This document shows, piece by piece, positions 1 through 12,500 of a DNA stretch of 64,000 nt. The notes beneath the pieces were generated by a model. That model saw nothing but the letters and a program-made list of their open reading frames with translations, was not told the origin of the DNA and did no database searches. A program made the position numbers and the translations under genes. This stretch comes from Atrina japonica (Eukaryota; Mollusca; Bivalvia; Pterioida; Pinnidae), in NCBI GenBank assembly GCA_030159075.1, contig BROG01000374.1, forward strand, positions 186,001 to 250,000. The letters run 5' to 3'. Numbering within the stretch: position 1 is the stretch's first letter; every line of letters starts with the position of its first letter.

Positions 1-258
1 AATACTCATATTATCTATATCCAAAGAAACCAAAGTCTGAGCTCTTCCTGCTGAAGTAAGTGCTAACAATGCACACAGTTTTAATGAAGTTTTCAGTGTT
101 AAATAGGAAAGAGGATAAAGTTTGACTAGATAATTCAAGACTTTACTTACATCCCAAGTAAAAGAATACCTTGGTAATGATGGTCTAAGGTTAAACAAAC
201 CTTTCATGAATTTATTTAACATAACAGAATTTGAAGACCATTTCTCATTATAAAAGGG
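1..258 (-). pseudogene. DIRS tyrosine recombinase, N-terminal part, truncated by window edge
   Basis: From 258 down to 1 the minus strand is open for 86 codons. It contains NKFMKGLFNLRPSLPRYSFT, then WDVSKVLNYL and LLALTSAGRAQTLVSLDIDN. This is the start of the DIRS-type tyrosine recombinase, and the Arg in SAGRAQTL is the expected first residue of the R-H-R-Y catalytic set. The enzyme integrates a circular DNA intermediate. An in-frame TAG at 259-261 precedes the open stretch, so the upstream part is decayed or in another frame. The remaining catalytic residues would lie outside this window. Confidence 0.82.
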
Positions 259-345
259 CTAATGTTTGTGTGATTGTGGATTTATGTGTGTTGATCACAG
301 AATATGATTTATTGTCCTTAAAGAGTCTAAATTATGACATTAAAT

Positions 346-780
346 CTATCTCAGAGATTTTAGAGGGATCTTTCTTCCGTTGATTACACCACACAATGAA
401 CTTTCTCCAAGCAATATCATACTGTTTCCCAGTTGATGGTCTCCATGATGACAAGATAACAAGTCTAGCTGACTTTGAAACTCCTTGACATTGGAGTCTA
501 TCCCAGATAAAACCGCGGCGGCTAATAACATCTTTTTTCCCAAAGGATGATTCATTCCCTCTGGGGATGTTAATAGATCTTTGTGTTGTGGAAGTCTAGC
601 TGGAAAAGACATCATTCTAGACAATAAAAGAGGAAACCACACCTGAGTTTTCCATAAAGGAAAGACAACTAAGGCTTTTGACACCTGATCATCTTTTATC
701 TTATTTATAACACGTGACAGAAGACTAAAAGGAGGGAAAATATATGGTGTAGTATTTGACCACGAAAAAGAAAAAAGCAT
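346..780 (-). pseudogene. C-terminal region of DIRS RT/RNase H polyprotein
   Basis: An open frame of 144 codons directly follows the RNase H frame. Its N-terminal part (FSWSNTTPYIFPPFSLLSRV, then KALVVFPLWKTQVWFPLLLS) matches the conserved block found after the DLFAS motif in DIRS elements. The rest resembles the linker towards the recombinase. No separate enzymatic function is known for this block. The frame ends at 346 and the recombinase resumes at 258. Confidence 0.75.
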
Positions 781-836
781 CTACTGCCCATGCTTTACTG
801 TCATACATCCATGAAACAAATTTTTCTATTCTAAAG

Positions 837-1388
837 TTAATGAGAAGCAAACAAATCTATGTCAGGTTGAAAAAACTGATCACATATTCTATCAAATATT
901 TCTAATTTCAATTTCCATTCAGATGAATTCAAAAAATTTCTAGAACACATGTCAGCTATAATATTTTTATCTCCTGGCAAATGTTGAGCAGTAAGATAAA
1001 TATTCCTTTCTAAACACCATTCCCATATAGATTTTGCCAAATTATCCATATCCTTTGAGGTCATGCTTCCCATATTATTGATATATGAAATAGCTGCTGT
1101 ATTATCCGATTTAACTCCTATATGCATATTACTAAAATTTAGAAAGAAGTATTTTAAGGCCTCTCTAATTGCTAAAAGTTCTAGAAAATTTATATGGAAC
1201 TGTTTTTCAAATATTGTCCATCTCCTGCTTAAGGTATCCCCATTGAAATTTGCACCTAGCCCCTCTAATGAGGCATCGGTTTCTATCCAAAAATCAACAG
1301 GACCATTTCTAATAGCTTTGCCATTTTGAGACTCAATATTAGATAACCACCACTGAATTTCAGTTTTCGCAGCATCACTTAATGACAC
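837..1388 (-). pseudogene. DIRS RNase H domain and following FDLFAS-like region
   Basis: The 183-codon frame contains the RNase H fold signature: DFWIETDASLEGLGA (first catalytic Asp), INFLELLAIREAL (catalytic Glu), VKSDNTAAISYINNMG (second Asp) and HLPGDKNIIADMCSRN (last Asp). It ends with QPDIDLFASH, matching the conserved segment that follows RNase H in DIRS1-type elements. RNase H would remove the RNA template during reverse transcription. The frame is separated from the RT frame by a disrupted stretch and from the next frame (780-346) by another break. Confidence 0.86.
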
Positions 1389-1588
1389 TTTAACATCAAA
1401 ATCATTGTTGTTGGCTTTCAGAGCCCTATTTTATCGTGTTCCATAGCTCTATAATGTAATGGGGCTGACATAAATGGCAGGAAACGTGTGCACAATTCTT
1501 TAATAAAAGAAGCAAGGACACGGATTTGTACAACATCTAGACCCAGCATTTTAAATGCTAATTTTTGTATTTTGGATATTTTGTCGTA

Positions 1589-2365
1589 TTAAATCATAAA
1601 TCTTTTAGTATCTATAATAAAACCAAAAAATTCTATAACATGGGAAGGTTGAAACTGTGACTTCTCTTGATTAACTAAGAAACCAAGTCTTTGAAGTTTT
1701 TCACTAATAAATTTTGTATTAACACTGCATTCATCATAACCTTGGTGCATAATCAATGAATCGTCTATATAATATGTAGACCTGATTCCAAGGGCTCGAA
1801 AAAATGCAAAAACTGGTTTCATAATTTTAGTAAATATTCTTGGTGCTGAGGACAATCCAAAGGGAAGTACTACAAATTCATATAAAATATTTCTCCATGT
1901 GAAACGTAAATATTTTCTGAAAGTTTCATGAATAGGTATGCTGAAATAAGCATCTTTTAAATCTATAGAAGTTAAAAAATCATCTTTCTGGATAAGGTCC
2001 AATATCTGATTAAAACTTTCCTGCTTGAATTTTTCATATGCAACATATAAATTTAAATACCGTAAATTAATAACTGGTCTAAACTTTCCATTTTTCTTTG
2101 GAACAATAAATATGTTAGAAATAAACTGATTTTCAGTTGGTGTAGTAATTTGAATTGCTCCTTTCTCCAGCATACATTCAATTTCTTTATCAATTAATTC
2201 AGTATCATGAGAATTGAATGATATCTCATTGGGTATCATATTCTGATATGGTTTGGAAATAAAATCAATTTGATAACCTTGGATTGTAGAAAGCACCCAA
2301 GAATCAGATGTCACAGTTTCCCATTCTGATAAATGATGTCTTAAAATACCAGCATATTTAGGCAC
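1589..2365 (-). pseudogene. DIRS reverse transcriptase domain
   Basis: An open frame of 258 codons with the classic polymerase blocks: FRPVINLRYLN (finger region), LTSIDLKDAYFSIPI (motif A with its Asp), LPFGLSSAPRIFTKIM (motif B) and YYIDDSLIM (motif C, YIDD), then a GFLVNQEKS block and FFGFIIDT. This enzyme copies element RNA into DNA. It overlaps the end of the gag-like region by a few bases. The frame stops at 1589, just before the stretch that should link to RNase H; recognisable sequence continues in another frame to about 1420, so the polyprotein is broken here. Catalytic Asp residues are all present, so the break is in frame rather than in the active site. Confidence 0.9.
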
Positions 2366-2379
2366 CTGTAAACTTACCC

Positions 2380-3658
2380 TTAACGATTCCTGTTGAATCG
2401 GCCTCGTCTCTGTGTGCCTTGCTGGCCTCGAGATCTGTCAAAAAATTTGCTCTACTTCTATTAGAATTATAGTTAAATCTATTTTGAGTGTATTTAAAAT
2501 TTGATTTTTCAGATCCCTTGTTTGTTTGTTTTTTGTACTTGTCCATTTCAGACAAGGTCTTGATTTTCTTCTGCAATTCATCTCCAAAAAGGAGGGAAGT
2601 AATAGGCTGTAATGAGTTACACAGTTCTGAGTATTTATTCGGTAGATTTTTTCTTAGTAAATATCCGAGAAAGAGTAAACAGAGAACTACCCAACATTAT
2701 GAGAGAATCTTTGATAAGTTTTTTAATTTCTGAAACAGAATTAGAACTCTCTGCTGATTTTTTGGTATTTAACACTTCAGCAGCCTTAATAATGGGAACC
2801 ATTCCCGCAGTGATCAATTTTTGGACTGCTTGGAGTCCAGAATCTCTTGTTTGGGCCTGTTTGTTAACAATACTCCAAATCTCTGAGTTTACCTTTGGAG
2901 ACACAAGAAAATTACAATTCGAGGGCCTTGGATAACTATCCAGTAATTTAGAGGTGTTGCCCTCATTGACACAAACAAAATCAACCATTTTAGCCAGAGA
3001 GGAATCAACAGCTGTGCCAACCTTATCTTGGTTAAACCACTCAGGGACACCCCAGTCTTCCTCGTCCTGGTTATTACTCGAGTCACAATATTCGTTTTCC
3101 GACTCAAAATAGTCAAAAACATTAGAATCTTCTAATGGAACAGAAGTATCTACAGACTCTCCAGGTTGAATGGTTTTATTACTATCAGAACAGAAAACAG
3201 ACTGTAAATTATTTATCAGGTCACTAATACCCAATTTATCTTTAAATGTAGCCATTTGGCTATCTGACATATTAATAATAGCGTCAGATAAATCAGGTAC
3301 AGCGTCTCTATTTCCTACTGAAGTATGCCTACTGGTATTACTACTATTTTTGGTAGGTACTTCTACTTGTTTAGTAACTGTACATGTACGTTTACCTTTT
3401 ACACTTTTATTAGTAGTATTTGACTTATCATAAGTCTTACTGCGTAGGTCTTCGACCTTACGCCTTTTACTAGTAACAGTATTAGACTGAGAAGACTCTG
3501 GCTTTCTTTTACTTTTATTCTTTAATAACTTGTTTTCTGCGATACGAACATCTTCTGGGTCAAACCCAGAAAAACTATCAGAGTCCGTTTCAGCAAAAAT
3601 TGAGAGGACGTCGTCACTCTCATTGGCCTTTTCTGTTATTTAAGTCGGTATCCGACAT
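2380..3658 (-). pseudogene. DIRS gag-like protein, frameshifted
   Basis: An ATG at 3658 opens a short frame (MSDTDLNN...) that runs into a stop within 13 codons. A second frame is then open from about 3629 to the stop at 2635. It is a hydrophilic, Ser/Lys/Asp-rich protein of about 330 codons with a basic tract (SKRRKVE), an acidic middle part and a better-folded-looking C-terminal half. The continuation (LLFGDELQKK, then a basic Arg/Asn-rich tail ending at 2380) lies in other frames. I therefore see at least three indels. Gag proteins of DIRS elements are poorly conserved, so the identity rests on its place upstream of the reverse transcriptase, the LFGD-like motif and the basic tail, which is presumably for nucleic-acid binding. 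Confidence 0.68.
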
Positions 3659-3699
3659 GAGTTGAGACAGCGTCTACAACCAGCCAATAAAAATAATAA

Positions 3700-6170
3700 A
3701 AAACTATTATCTGAAAATAAAATTTATTCTCACCTGTTAACTTACCGAGCGAACCGTATGACACGCCGACAAAAGATGAGGATTCTCGTGCACAACAGAG
3801 TATTTATACTAGTGATATAAAAAACTCTTTGAAGGGCGAACCCGATCGTAACACGACGATAATGCTATATGATACCCTGAATGCCGAAGGCTGTGTGAAA
3901 AGAATGTATTTACTGGTATTTCTTTTTTATCATCGCTTACAGAAATACCGCTTCTGTCCCGTGTCCCCCCGTTAATACCCGGGACTGTAAACACCGTCTC
4001 TCAGATTCCTTATATCCCTAGGATTTCGGAAATTCATATTTCTGATTTATAATGAGATAACCAGTGTACATTCACTTAGGTGAATGCCCACTGATCTGAG
4101 GAATAAAAAGCAACTGGGAATCTGTAAGCAAGTATGTATGTGGTGTATTATATGAATGGAATAGTGTTACTCATGTCACAAACAGCAGAAAGCACTGGCT
4201 TCATTTCCATTTGAATATATGGACACTTCATATAGCCGTTATTTTACTGCAATAAAACAGTTGTATCTTGAATTTCTCTTATTATAAAACTGTATTTTTT
4301 TTAAGTATTCAGGAAAACATAATAAATTATTTTTATTTTAACCATAACTTGTCAAAAAGGTGAACCATCCCTTTAAGTTACAGTTTTGAACACTGTGAAA
4401 AGATCAACTTTGACTTATTTACGAAAAGGGTAATAAGAATATTATGTATATCAACTGCAAATAGCACGTGTTTATTGGACACTTGGTAATCTTCGTATAT
4501 AATTATCGAAAGTTAAGTTGCAATGCTCAAAGTAATGGTGGACAAACAATAACTGATATTACGGTTTACGTTTGGCATTATTGTTGCTATTATACACATG
4601 CATTTGTTATCCTAACCAGATCATCTCTTTGGGATATATATGAGATAAAATATTACATAAAATGGACATGTAAAATTTTTCGTCTATGACAGCTCATATC
4701 ACTTTAAAAACCAAAATTTACATTTTTATATATCAAAATAGAAAAAATATATACACAATGAAAAAAAATCTAATTACTAAATTATTAATGAAGGAAGCCA
4801 AAAATATTAATTATCTCCCTTGGCAAAAATTGGGAAATCACACAGAAGTTATTTTAAATAGCAGTATATTCCATCATTTACCTATTTTAATGCTCCAGTG
4901 TAATTTAGTGTCTGAATGATGTCCTAACACTTTTTGTCATTGTCATGTTAAATTATTAGCACAGATAATTGGAACATTACAATAATTGCTTTTATTTATT
5001 TATATATTTAAATAGTTTTCAAAAAATAAACATTTTGTAATCTTTGAAAACACTCAGGGTGTCAAAGAATGAGGAAATGCTCTGTTTGTGTCGTTTAAAT
5101 AATGTTGACATCATATATGCAGTGACCATGTCGTCATTTAGTGATTTATAGTTATTATGCAGGTTAAACAAATATTGCGAAATATAATGTCTGCCATCTT
5201 TTTTTTGCATGATGGGGAAAGATTGTGCCAAACAAATAAATTATTATGGATGAAATCAGAAATGAATGAACTATTTAAGTAAATCTTCTTTATAGAATTA
5301 CTCTCCTCCTAAATGGTGATATGAAATTTGTGAAAAAATTCACTTTGTCGTCAAAACCTACGCTGCCTTGGGTAATTTTCCACTAAGCATGATACAAAAA
5401 TAGTAGGCCCCAAACAGGCATATATAGAACCATTTTCATAGTGTAATTGACCGTCCTATATGAGACTGTTTCTTTGTACAGATTCTGGCCCATTTTTAAA
5501 ATGACAATACACATTTATCCACCCCCCATGTTGGGCATTCCTAATGTATGTTCACTGGGAATCTATTTGTTCACATCACAAGAGCAACACTTGTCTGGTA
5601 AAATGACATCACAGCTTAATTGTGATGTCGAATATTTAGAACATAAGCATTTTTGGCAAAATTATGACTGTCAGGTTGAAGTGGTCCATTCTGGATAATT
5701 TTTTTAGGCTCTTCAGTGTTCAGCTTCTTACACAGTTCTGTCACTTTTTCTATGTTAAATACACATGGTAAGGTGATTTACCGAATCAGATTAGACTTAC
5801 AGAAACAAGGTCAAAGCACCCTCAGATTACTAGAACTAGATACAAATGTTGTAATATATATTGTAGAAAATGTTAATAATGTGATTTGTATCCTGATTTA
5901 TGTTTAATTATGAATTAATTCCAAAGGAATTTCGAAAATAAGACCGAGACATACAATGTACTCATTTAACGAAACAGGTTTCCCCTTGAGGTATACTTGT
6001 GCATATTACATTTTCATAGAGATCAGAATCCAACATGGCCGACAAGCAGCCATCTTGGAGTTTGACCATAAGAAGTTTGTTACCGGTACTTCTCAGAAAG
6101 TACTGAAAGGATCTCCCTGAAATTTGACTTGAAGGTTCCCCAAGTATTTTTAACGTTATTGATCTATTTC
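3700..6170. other. Noncoding stretch between DIRS element and MAK16 exon 2
   Basis: No credible exon was found. It may be MAK16 intron 1, the MAK16 promoter region, or both. Around 6030-6060 there is a short ATGGCCGACAAGCAGCCATC motif of the kind I associate with dispersed mollusc repeats. The small open frames at 4468-4919 and 5447-5907 have no recognisable motif. I searched for a short first coding exon (Met-Gln-x-Asp-Asp followed by a GT donor) and did not find one. Confidence 0.5.
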
Positions 6171-6171
6171 T

Positions 6172-6345
6172 TTATTTGACCTGTATTTCTATATTTGACC
6201 TGTATTTCTGTACTTGACCTGTATTTCTGTATTTGACCTGTATTTCTGTATTTGACCTGTATTTGACCTGTATTTCTGTATTTGACCTGTATTTCTACAT
6301 TTGACCTGTATTTCTACATTTGACCTGTATTTCTGTATTTGACCT
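6172..6345. repeat. 19-bp minisatellite (tatttctgtatttgacctg), ~9 units
   Basis: The unit tatttctgtatttgacctg repeats head to tail with small substitutions (ctata, ctgta, ctaca variants) and one shortened unit. It lies about 150 bp upstream of MAK16 exon 2, so probably in intron 1. Confidence 0.9.
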
Positions 6346-6501
6346 TAAATGTCATATTTCCTTATTTGCTGACTGTGAAAAAATTGATTGACAAATGATA
6401 ACTTGTTTCTTTTTAAATTTCAGTAATATGGAATGATTAATTGATAACCTGTAGTCGTACATACAATGTATATATATTGTTTCACTTTGTGTATATTTCA
6501 G

Positions 6502-6548
6502 GTGATTTGGAGTATAATCAATGGTACATTTTGCTCGTTTAAAGTAAA
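6502..6548 (+). CDS. MAK16: MAK16 exon 2: [16 protein letters not shown]
   Basis: The acceptor is tatatttcag (AG at 6500-6501) and the donor is GTGAGT at 6549. It starts in phase 0, and the last two bases (AA) complete a Lys codon with the next exon. It encodes the first Cys of the conserved N-terminal region. Confidence 0.93.
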
Positions 6549-9500
6549 GTGAGTATCATTTCTTAATTTTATCTCGGAGTGCATTGATGCCAGCAGACAC
6601 TGTCGGATTAGTTGTATTCTCATGATCAGGCACTGTCGGATTGTTTGTATTCTCATGATCAGGCACTGTCAGATTGTTTGTATTCTCATTATCAGGCACT
6701 GTCAGATTGTTTGTATTCTCATTATCAGGCACTGTCAGATTGTTTGTATTCTCATGATCAGGCACTGTCAGATTGTTTGTATTCTCATTATCAGGCACTG
6801 TCAGATTGTTTGTATTTTCATGATCAGGCACTGTCGGATTAGTTGTATTCTTATGATCAGCCCCTGCCAGATTAGTTGTATTCTCAGGACATGTCAGATT
6901 TGTTTTATTCTCATACACTGATTTTTTGTGGTCTATATAGAATCAAAATTTTATAATACTTTTTAGTTTACATGTAATATGAACTTGTTCACTCCTGAGT
7001 TATGACAGTAGACCATACTATTTATTGATTTGGGTGAGTCTAAATTTGACCACAGGGGTTGATGTGTTCAGAAGGTGTCAATTGAAATTGTTTAACGTCC
7101 CTAAGTCTGTAAACCTAAAAATGACTTTGTAATATTTTAGTTTTTAGTTTTAAGAAACAAATTACATAAAACATCAATGAATAATCTGAAGGATAAGTTG
7201 GCAAAAACATTTTGTCTGGATTTCTCAGCCATCTCTGACTGTATGTAAAGTAACTTACATCACATACTCTAAAACCATGTGACACATGTATAAGACATGT
7301 AAATAATTTTCTCTACATTACAGAACAAAGTCACAGAAATTTTGCCGGAATGAGTACAACTTGACTGGCCTTTGTAACAGAGCATCATGTCCATTAGCTA
7401 ACAGCCAATATGCTACAGTGAGAGAGGAGAAAGGTACGTGTTCATCGTGTGAACTAACAAAGATCCAGTAATTATCTGTATGTTTACACTATCGTCACTT
7501 TCTGGCACTAACTTTTCAGTGGTAACTGAAGTACTGTTCATGAAAGCTATTATGAGCTATTGTGACCCATCTGTCATCTGTCCATCCATAAACTTTTCAT
7601 ATTTTTCACTTCTTCTCTGAAACCACTGAAGGAATTTAATGAAACTTAATAGGAAGCAAGTTCTCAAGGTCCTTTACCAAGGTTGTAGTTTTCAACCAGA
7701 TCAGCACAGGGTTGGATCCAGGGTTGGGTGGGGCAAAATAAGTCCAAGAAAGTATCCCTCTTTGAAAATCTTCTTCTCCAGAACTGCTGCATGAATTGAA
7801 AAATTGATTGTTTCTGGCTGATCTACATGGATGTAAGTTTCATTTTTGTATTTTTCGTGGAGATGGGAATATCAATTTTTTACGCGTTTGAGGTCTTTTC
7901 AGACTGTAATTTTCATTCAGTTTTGCATAAATTTGTCAATTATCTTCCCTTGTATTCACTTCTTGTAATTAGGTGAAGAAACATTTTTGTGCAAGACTTT
8001 TGCCAAAATTTAATTTTTAGAATTTTTTACAAATTTATTAGGACTAAAAATGGGGGTGGTAATTTTTTCACATGGTAAGCTTGTTCTTGGAAACCACTGA
8101 AGGGATTTCAACCAAACTTTACAGGAAATAAGTACTCATGGTCTTCTACCATATTTTTTGTTTGTTTGCTTGTTTGTTTTTACCAGATCAGCCTACTGGT
8201 CTGGTCTTCTTTCCACATTTGTAGATGAGTGAATTAGTCCCACTTGGACCTCCTGTCTCATCAGAATCATTTGTTTCTTGCTCCTTTTCTCGCAGAAATT
8301 TTTTCCTCTCTACCTGTATGCCCCACCCTTTAAGAAAACAATGAATCGCATATTTGCATCTGCATTTTGGATTTTGTTTATTTTTATTTTCTTTTTGTTT
8401 TTAGGTGTCTGTTACCTCTATATGAAAACTATAGAGAGAGCTGCCTTTCCAAGCAGAATGTGGGAAAAAGTGAAATTATCCAAAAGTTATGAAAAATCTC
8501 TAAAACAAATAGATGAACACTTAATATATTGGCCAAAGTAAGTACTTCTGATATTTGTCGCAACTTACACTGCAACATACACTTATTTGTTGATTGACAG
8601 GTGTAAGTATTTTATGTAAAACCTTGTCTGTATTTTCAGTCACTAACATCTGTATTTATTATCGGCAGTTCAAAGGTCAGTCAGCTGAGTTAATCAAGTG
8701 ATACATAGGGTGCATTCGGAGTTTTCTCAATGACAAAAAAATAGCAGATTAACCAATGAATCCAGTGGCTATCTTAGGTACCAATGGCTACCAAAAAAAC
8801 AACAAATGATACGTTGGTAACCCATGGGATAAAAACTACCATTGGTATCAGATGGGTGCCAGTGGTTGCAAATGTTATCATTACATGTATTTCCATTTTG
8901 AGATAGATCAGTAAAAACGAAAGTTATTTTGTTGTATTGTAGCAGTCGATATACAAAATATGCTAATTAAATGGCATTAATATGGCTATGTATCATCATT
9001 AGATACAATCCTCCATAACATCAAGGGACATCAAGACCGTGTTCTCAAAATTTAGAATTGCTTTGAAATTACCCCAGTAATAAATATTGATTAGTTATGA
9101 AAATGAAAAAGTATTATAGTATTATAGTGATTGTTTCGCCGGAGGCTTGGGTACTGTAAAAATAACACACAGGTGTGAAAGGATATACGTCCTATTGCAG
9201 TCATCATGAGGGTTGAAGTAAAGGGATATTTATGATTACCATCAAGTGATAATAACCCAGGTCAGTTATGCATAGTACAGAACAAGTTTTAATCCATAGG
9301 CAAACTTCACTTGTATTTGATCACATGTTTAATCACTTGCTACTACAGTTGTAAACAAAAGTCAAGACAGCAGAAGAGTGACATCAACAAAATGCAAAGT
9401 GACATGAACTTCGCTTTCGTGCGAACAGAGAGTGACTTTGAGTGAGTCAGGTGCTTCATAGACTGGGCAAGTACCAAGGTGACTCAGAAGGCCCTTTTGA

Positions 9501-12500
9501 TCTTTTTTTCAAAATTCTGTATACATATACATATACATGAAAAAATTGTGTCCCAATTTTTTTCTACTGAGAGATCATTGCAATCATAGAGCTTAGCTTT
9601 TCCACAGTTCTAATCTTATACACTGATTTTTTGTAGTCTATTTATAAGAATTTTTTCCTGTCATTGACCTTGTATTTATTTTTTTTTTCCAGATTTTTGA
9701 AACACAAGTGTAAACAGCGTCTCACCAAAATTACACAGTACCTGATACGTATCAGAAGATTGACTCTAAAAAGACAGTAAGTTTCCTTGGCTTAATACAT
9801 CTACCCCTGAAAATAATGGACTCTACTGAAAACAATGACACAGACCAGTATAAATGTGTCTTTAGGTGTGTATCAGTTAATACACCAACTTTTAACCATC
9901 AAATCTCTCACCTCTTGTCAGTGTGGGTTCAAGTCTCATTGGAACTTATGACAATTTTGTGAGAAAGTTTGCTATGCAGGATGGTGGCAGTCTCTTCGTG
10001 GGTACATTTGTAACCAGGTTCTCTCCTCCGCCACTAAAAACTGGCTGCCACCATATAACTGAAAAATTGCTGAAAGTGGCATAAAACAAAAATTTGAAAT
10101 TCAAGCTTTTCAAATTAAACAATATGAATAACTAAAAAGCCTAAAAATCTACATTTTGTCTTTAATGAGTTTTGTACGAGTTCTTATGCAGTTAACAGGA
10201 ATATACATTTATCAGATGTGCAATTAATTGGAATCGACTGAACCTGGAACTTTTCTCTCCTGTTTAAAATTTCACTATTTTCGTCCATAGAGGAAGGGTG
10301 AATTTAAAATGAAAGCTAAATTTTCAAACAAAATAATTGAAGTACAGACATACATGCCAGCCATGAGACTTGGTGATTTAAGATGAATATAAGAGGGTAT
10401 GAATATGTCTTCTGTCAAAAAAGGGCAAAAATAACAACATATAAAGTAACCCTTTTCACCCTGGTGTGTTTAAATTTAGGATGTAATTTTGAAAAGTATG
10501 CAATGGAGGATCATTGTTTTCAAGTAAGTAGAAACAGTTTTTTGGAAGAAAAAACAATAATTTTTATTTTGAATTCTGAGAGAAAGCACCTTGTACAAAA
10601 ATAGATGGAGCAATAGTTAGATATCTGGGTGTGTTGGTCGATTAAGGAGTCTGCTTCTTGGGAGATTTAAGAATTATCTCTTATGCCAAAGCTTTCAAAG
10701 ACACCCCCGCCCACACACACACACACACACACACATTTTCACATTTACATTATACAACATCTATATCAGGGGTTTTATGTAGTGTATACAGGGTTAAGAA
10801 AATAAGAATTTTCAAGTGTCAATTGGGAACAATTTAGAAGTGAAGAAATTATATACAGATCAAGAGAATATTATTGAATGGAATCTTCAACATGTTCTCT
10901 TAAAAATAAATCTTGAAGTAACAAGATTGGGGATTTGGGAGCTGAAATTGGAAATTTTACAGCAGAAAATTTGATAATGTTGCCAAAGTTGCAGTATTTT
11001 ACAGTGGGTCCTGTAACTGGACCAAAATAGCTCTTGAAAAGTCCTACTGTATGCAACATCAGTTTTATTATATAAATAACACTGTATTGTTCTAGGATGA
11101 TTCCTGTGTATAACTTTTCTTTTACATTTTCTTATTTCAGGAAAAAAATTGTACCACTTAATCAGAAAGTAGAAAGGCGAGAGAAACGAAGAGAGGTATC
11201 AGAATTGATTTTAATTTGTGATTTATTCTAAGTTATAATGATTATACCGGTAAATGATAAGTATAGTCTTATATTGCAGGATTCATTTGGGACACTCAAA
11301 TATAATGCAATCTGTCATGTTTTTTTTTTTAGTTTTTATTCGCTATGCCAAATTAAGTCTCATTTATAGCATGATAATTTAGGTTCAAGGACAATACTGT
11401 TGTTGACATTAAAGTTAAAAGTTATTTTCTAACATTCAAAGAAGAAATAAGCACAAACAAAATGCAAAAGATTGACTTTTGTCTTTCATTTAAAATTTTT
11501 TTAACTCTATAAATTTGAATGTTACAAAAAAATGTCTCTAACCTTTACCTGAATGAATAATGGCCTTGCAAGTTTTCTAGTGAAATTGACATTGACAAGT
11601 CAAAGATCACATTACATCTTTTTCTAATCGAAAGGGAGTACTTGTAATTCTAAATTATCATATCATAACCTTTGATAAAAGTATGACTTTTACAGTTTTG
11701 CATATTAATAAATATACAAGACTGATATTTCCTTTTTTTTACATCTTTACAGGAAAAAGCATTGATAGCTGCACAAGTGGATACAGCTATTGAAAAAGAA
11801 TTGTTAGAAAGATTGAAAACTGGAACGGTAATTTTTTTATTAAGATTTGAAATATCCTACTTTGTGTAGTGTAGTGGAACCTGTCTTAAGAGACCACCCC
11901 ATCTGTCACTGAAATGTTGTCTCTCAAAAGAAGTTTTATTTTACGGATTATTTAACCAAGGGGTTTTCAAAAGGTTTTCTCACAAAACTGGTGGCCTTTG
12001 ATGAGAGTGGTCTCACAATACAGGTGGTCTTTTATATGAGTGGTCTCACAATACAGGTGATCTTTTATATGAGTGGTCACACATTACAATTGGTCTTTTA
12101 TAAGAGTGGTGGTCACACAATACAGGTGATCTTTTATAAGAGTGGTGTCACAATACAGATGGTCTTTTATAAGAGTGGTGTCATAATACAGATGGTCTTT
12201 TATAAGAGTGGTCTCACAATACAGGTGATCTTTTATAAGAGTGGTCTCACAATACAGGTGATCTTTGATGAGAGTGGTCTCACAATACAGGTGATCTTTT
12301 ATAAGAGTGGTCTCACAATACAGGTGATCTTTTATAAGAGTGGTCTCACAATACAGGTGATCTTTTATAAGAGTGGTCTCACAATACATTTGATCTTTGA
12401 TGAGAGTGGTCTCACAATACAGGTGATCTTTTATAAGAGTGGTCTCACAATACAGGTGATCTTTTATAAGAGTGGTCTCACAATACAGGTGATCTTTGAT

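Larger units (their letters stand above)
1..3658 (-). mobile_element. DIRS-like tyrosine-recombinase retrotransposon, degenerate, cut by window edge
   Basis: Reading the minus strand from about 3658 to 1, the order is gag-like protein, reverse transcriptase, RNase H, a conserved C-terminal region, and the start of a tyrosine recombinase. That order, with no aspartic protease and no DDE integrase, is the DIRS plan. The reverse transcriptase has a YIDD box and the RNase H a TDAS motif. The copy is broken by several frame changes (near 3628, 2640, 2450 and between 1589 and 1388, and around 258-346), so it is not expected to be autonomous. The 3' end lies beyond position 1, and I could not define inverted or split terminal repeats at the 5' end; element sequence may continue to roughly 4.0 kb. 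It lies antisense to MAK16. Confidence in class is high, in the outer limits low. Confidence 0.88.

Noticed and set aside
5156..5161. ATGCAG followed by GTTAAAC as the MAK16 first exon
   Set aside because: Would join Met-Gln directly to Val-Ile-Trp, lacking the conserved Asp-Asp, and the donor is poor.
6034..6100. ATGGCCGACAAGC as MAK16 start
   Set aside because: The downstream sequence does not encode the expected Met-Gln-x-Asp-Asp and resembles a dispersed repeat motif.
6556..6918. Open frame of 120 codons with an [11 protein letters not shown] repeat
   Set aside because: By-product of the 33-bp array in MAK16 intron 2; three overlapping frames are open at once.
8278..8404. Upstream extension of the MAK16 exon 4 frame
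   Set aside because: Homology begins exactly after the AG at 8404; the upstream part is intron.
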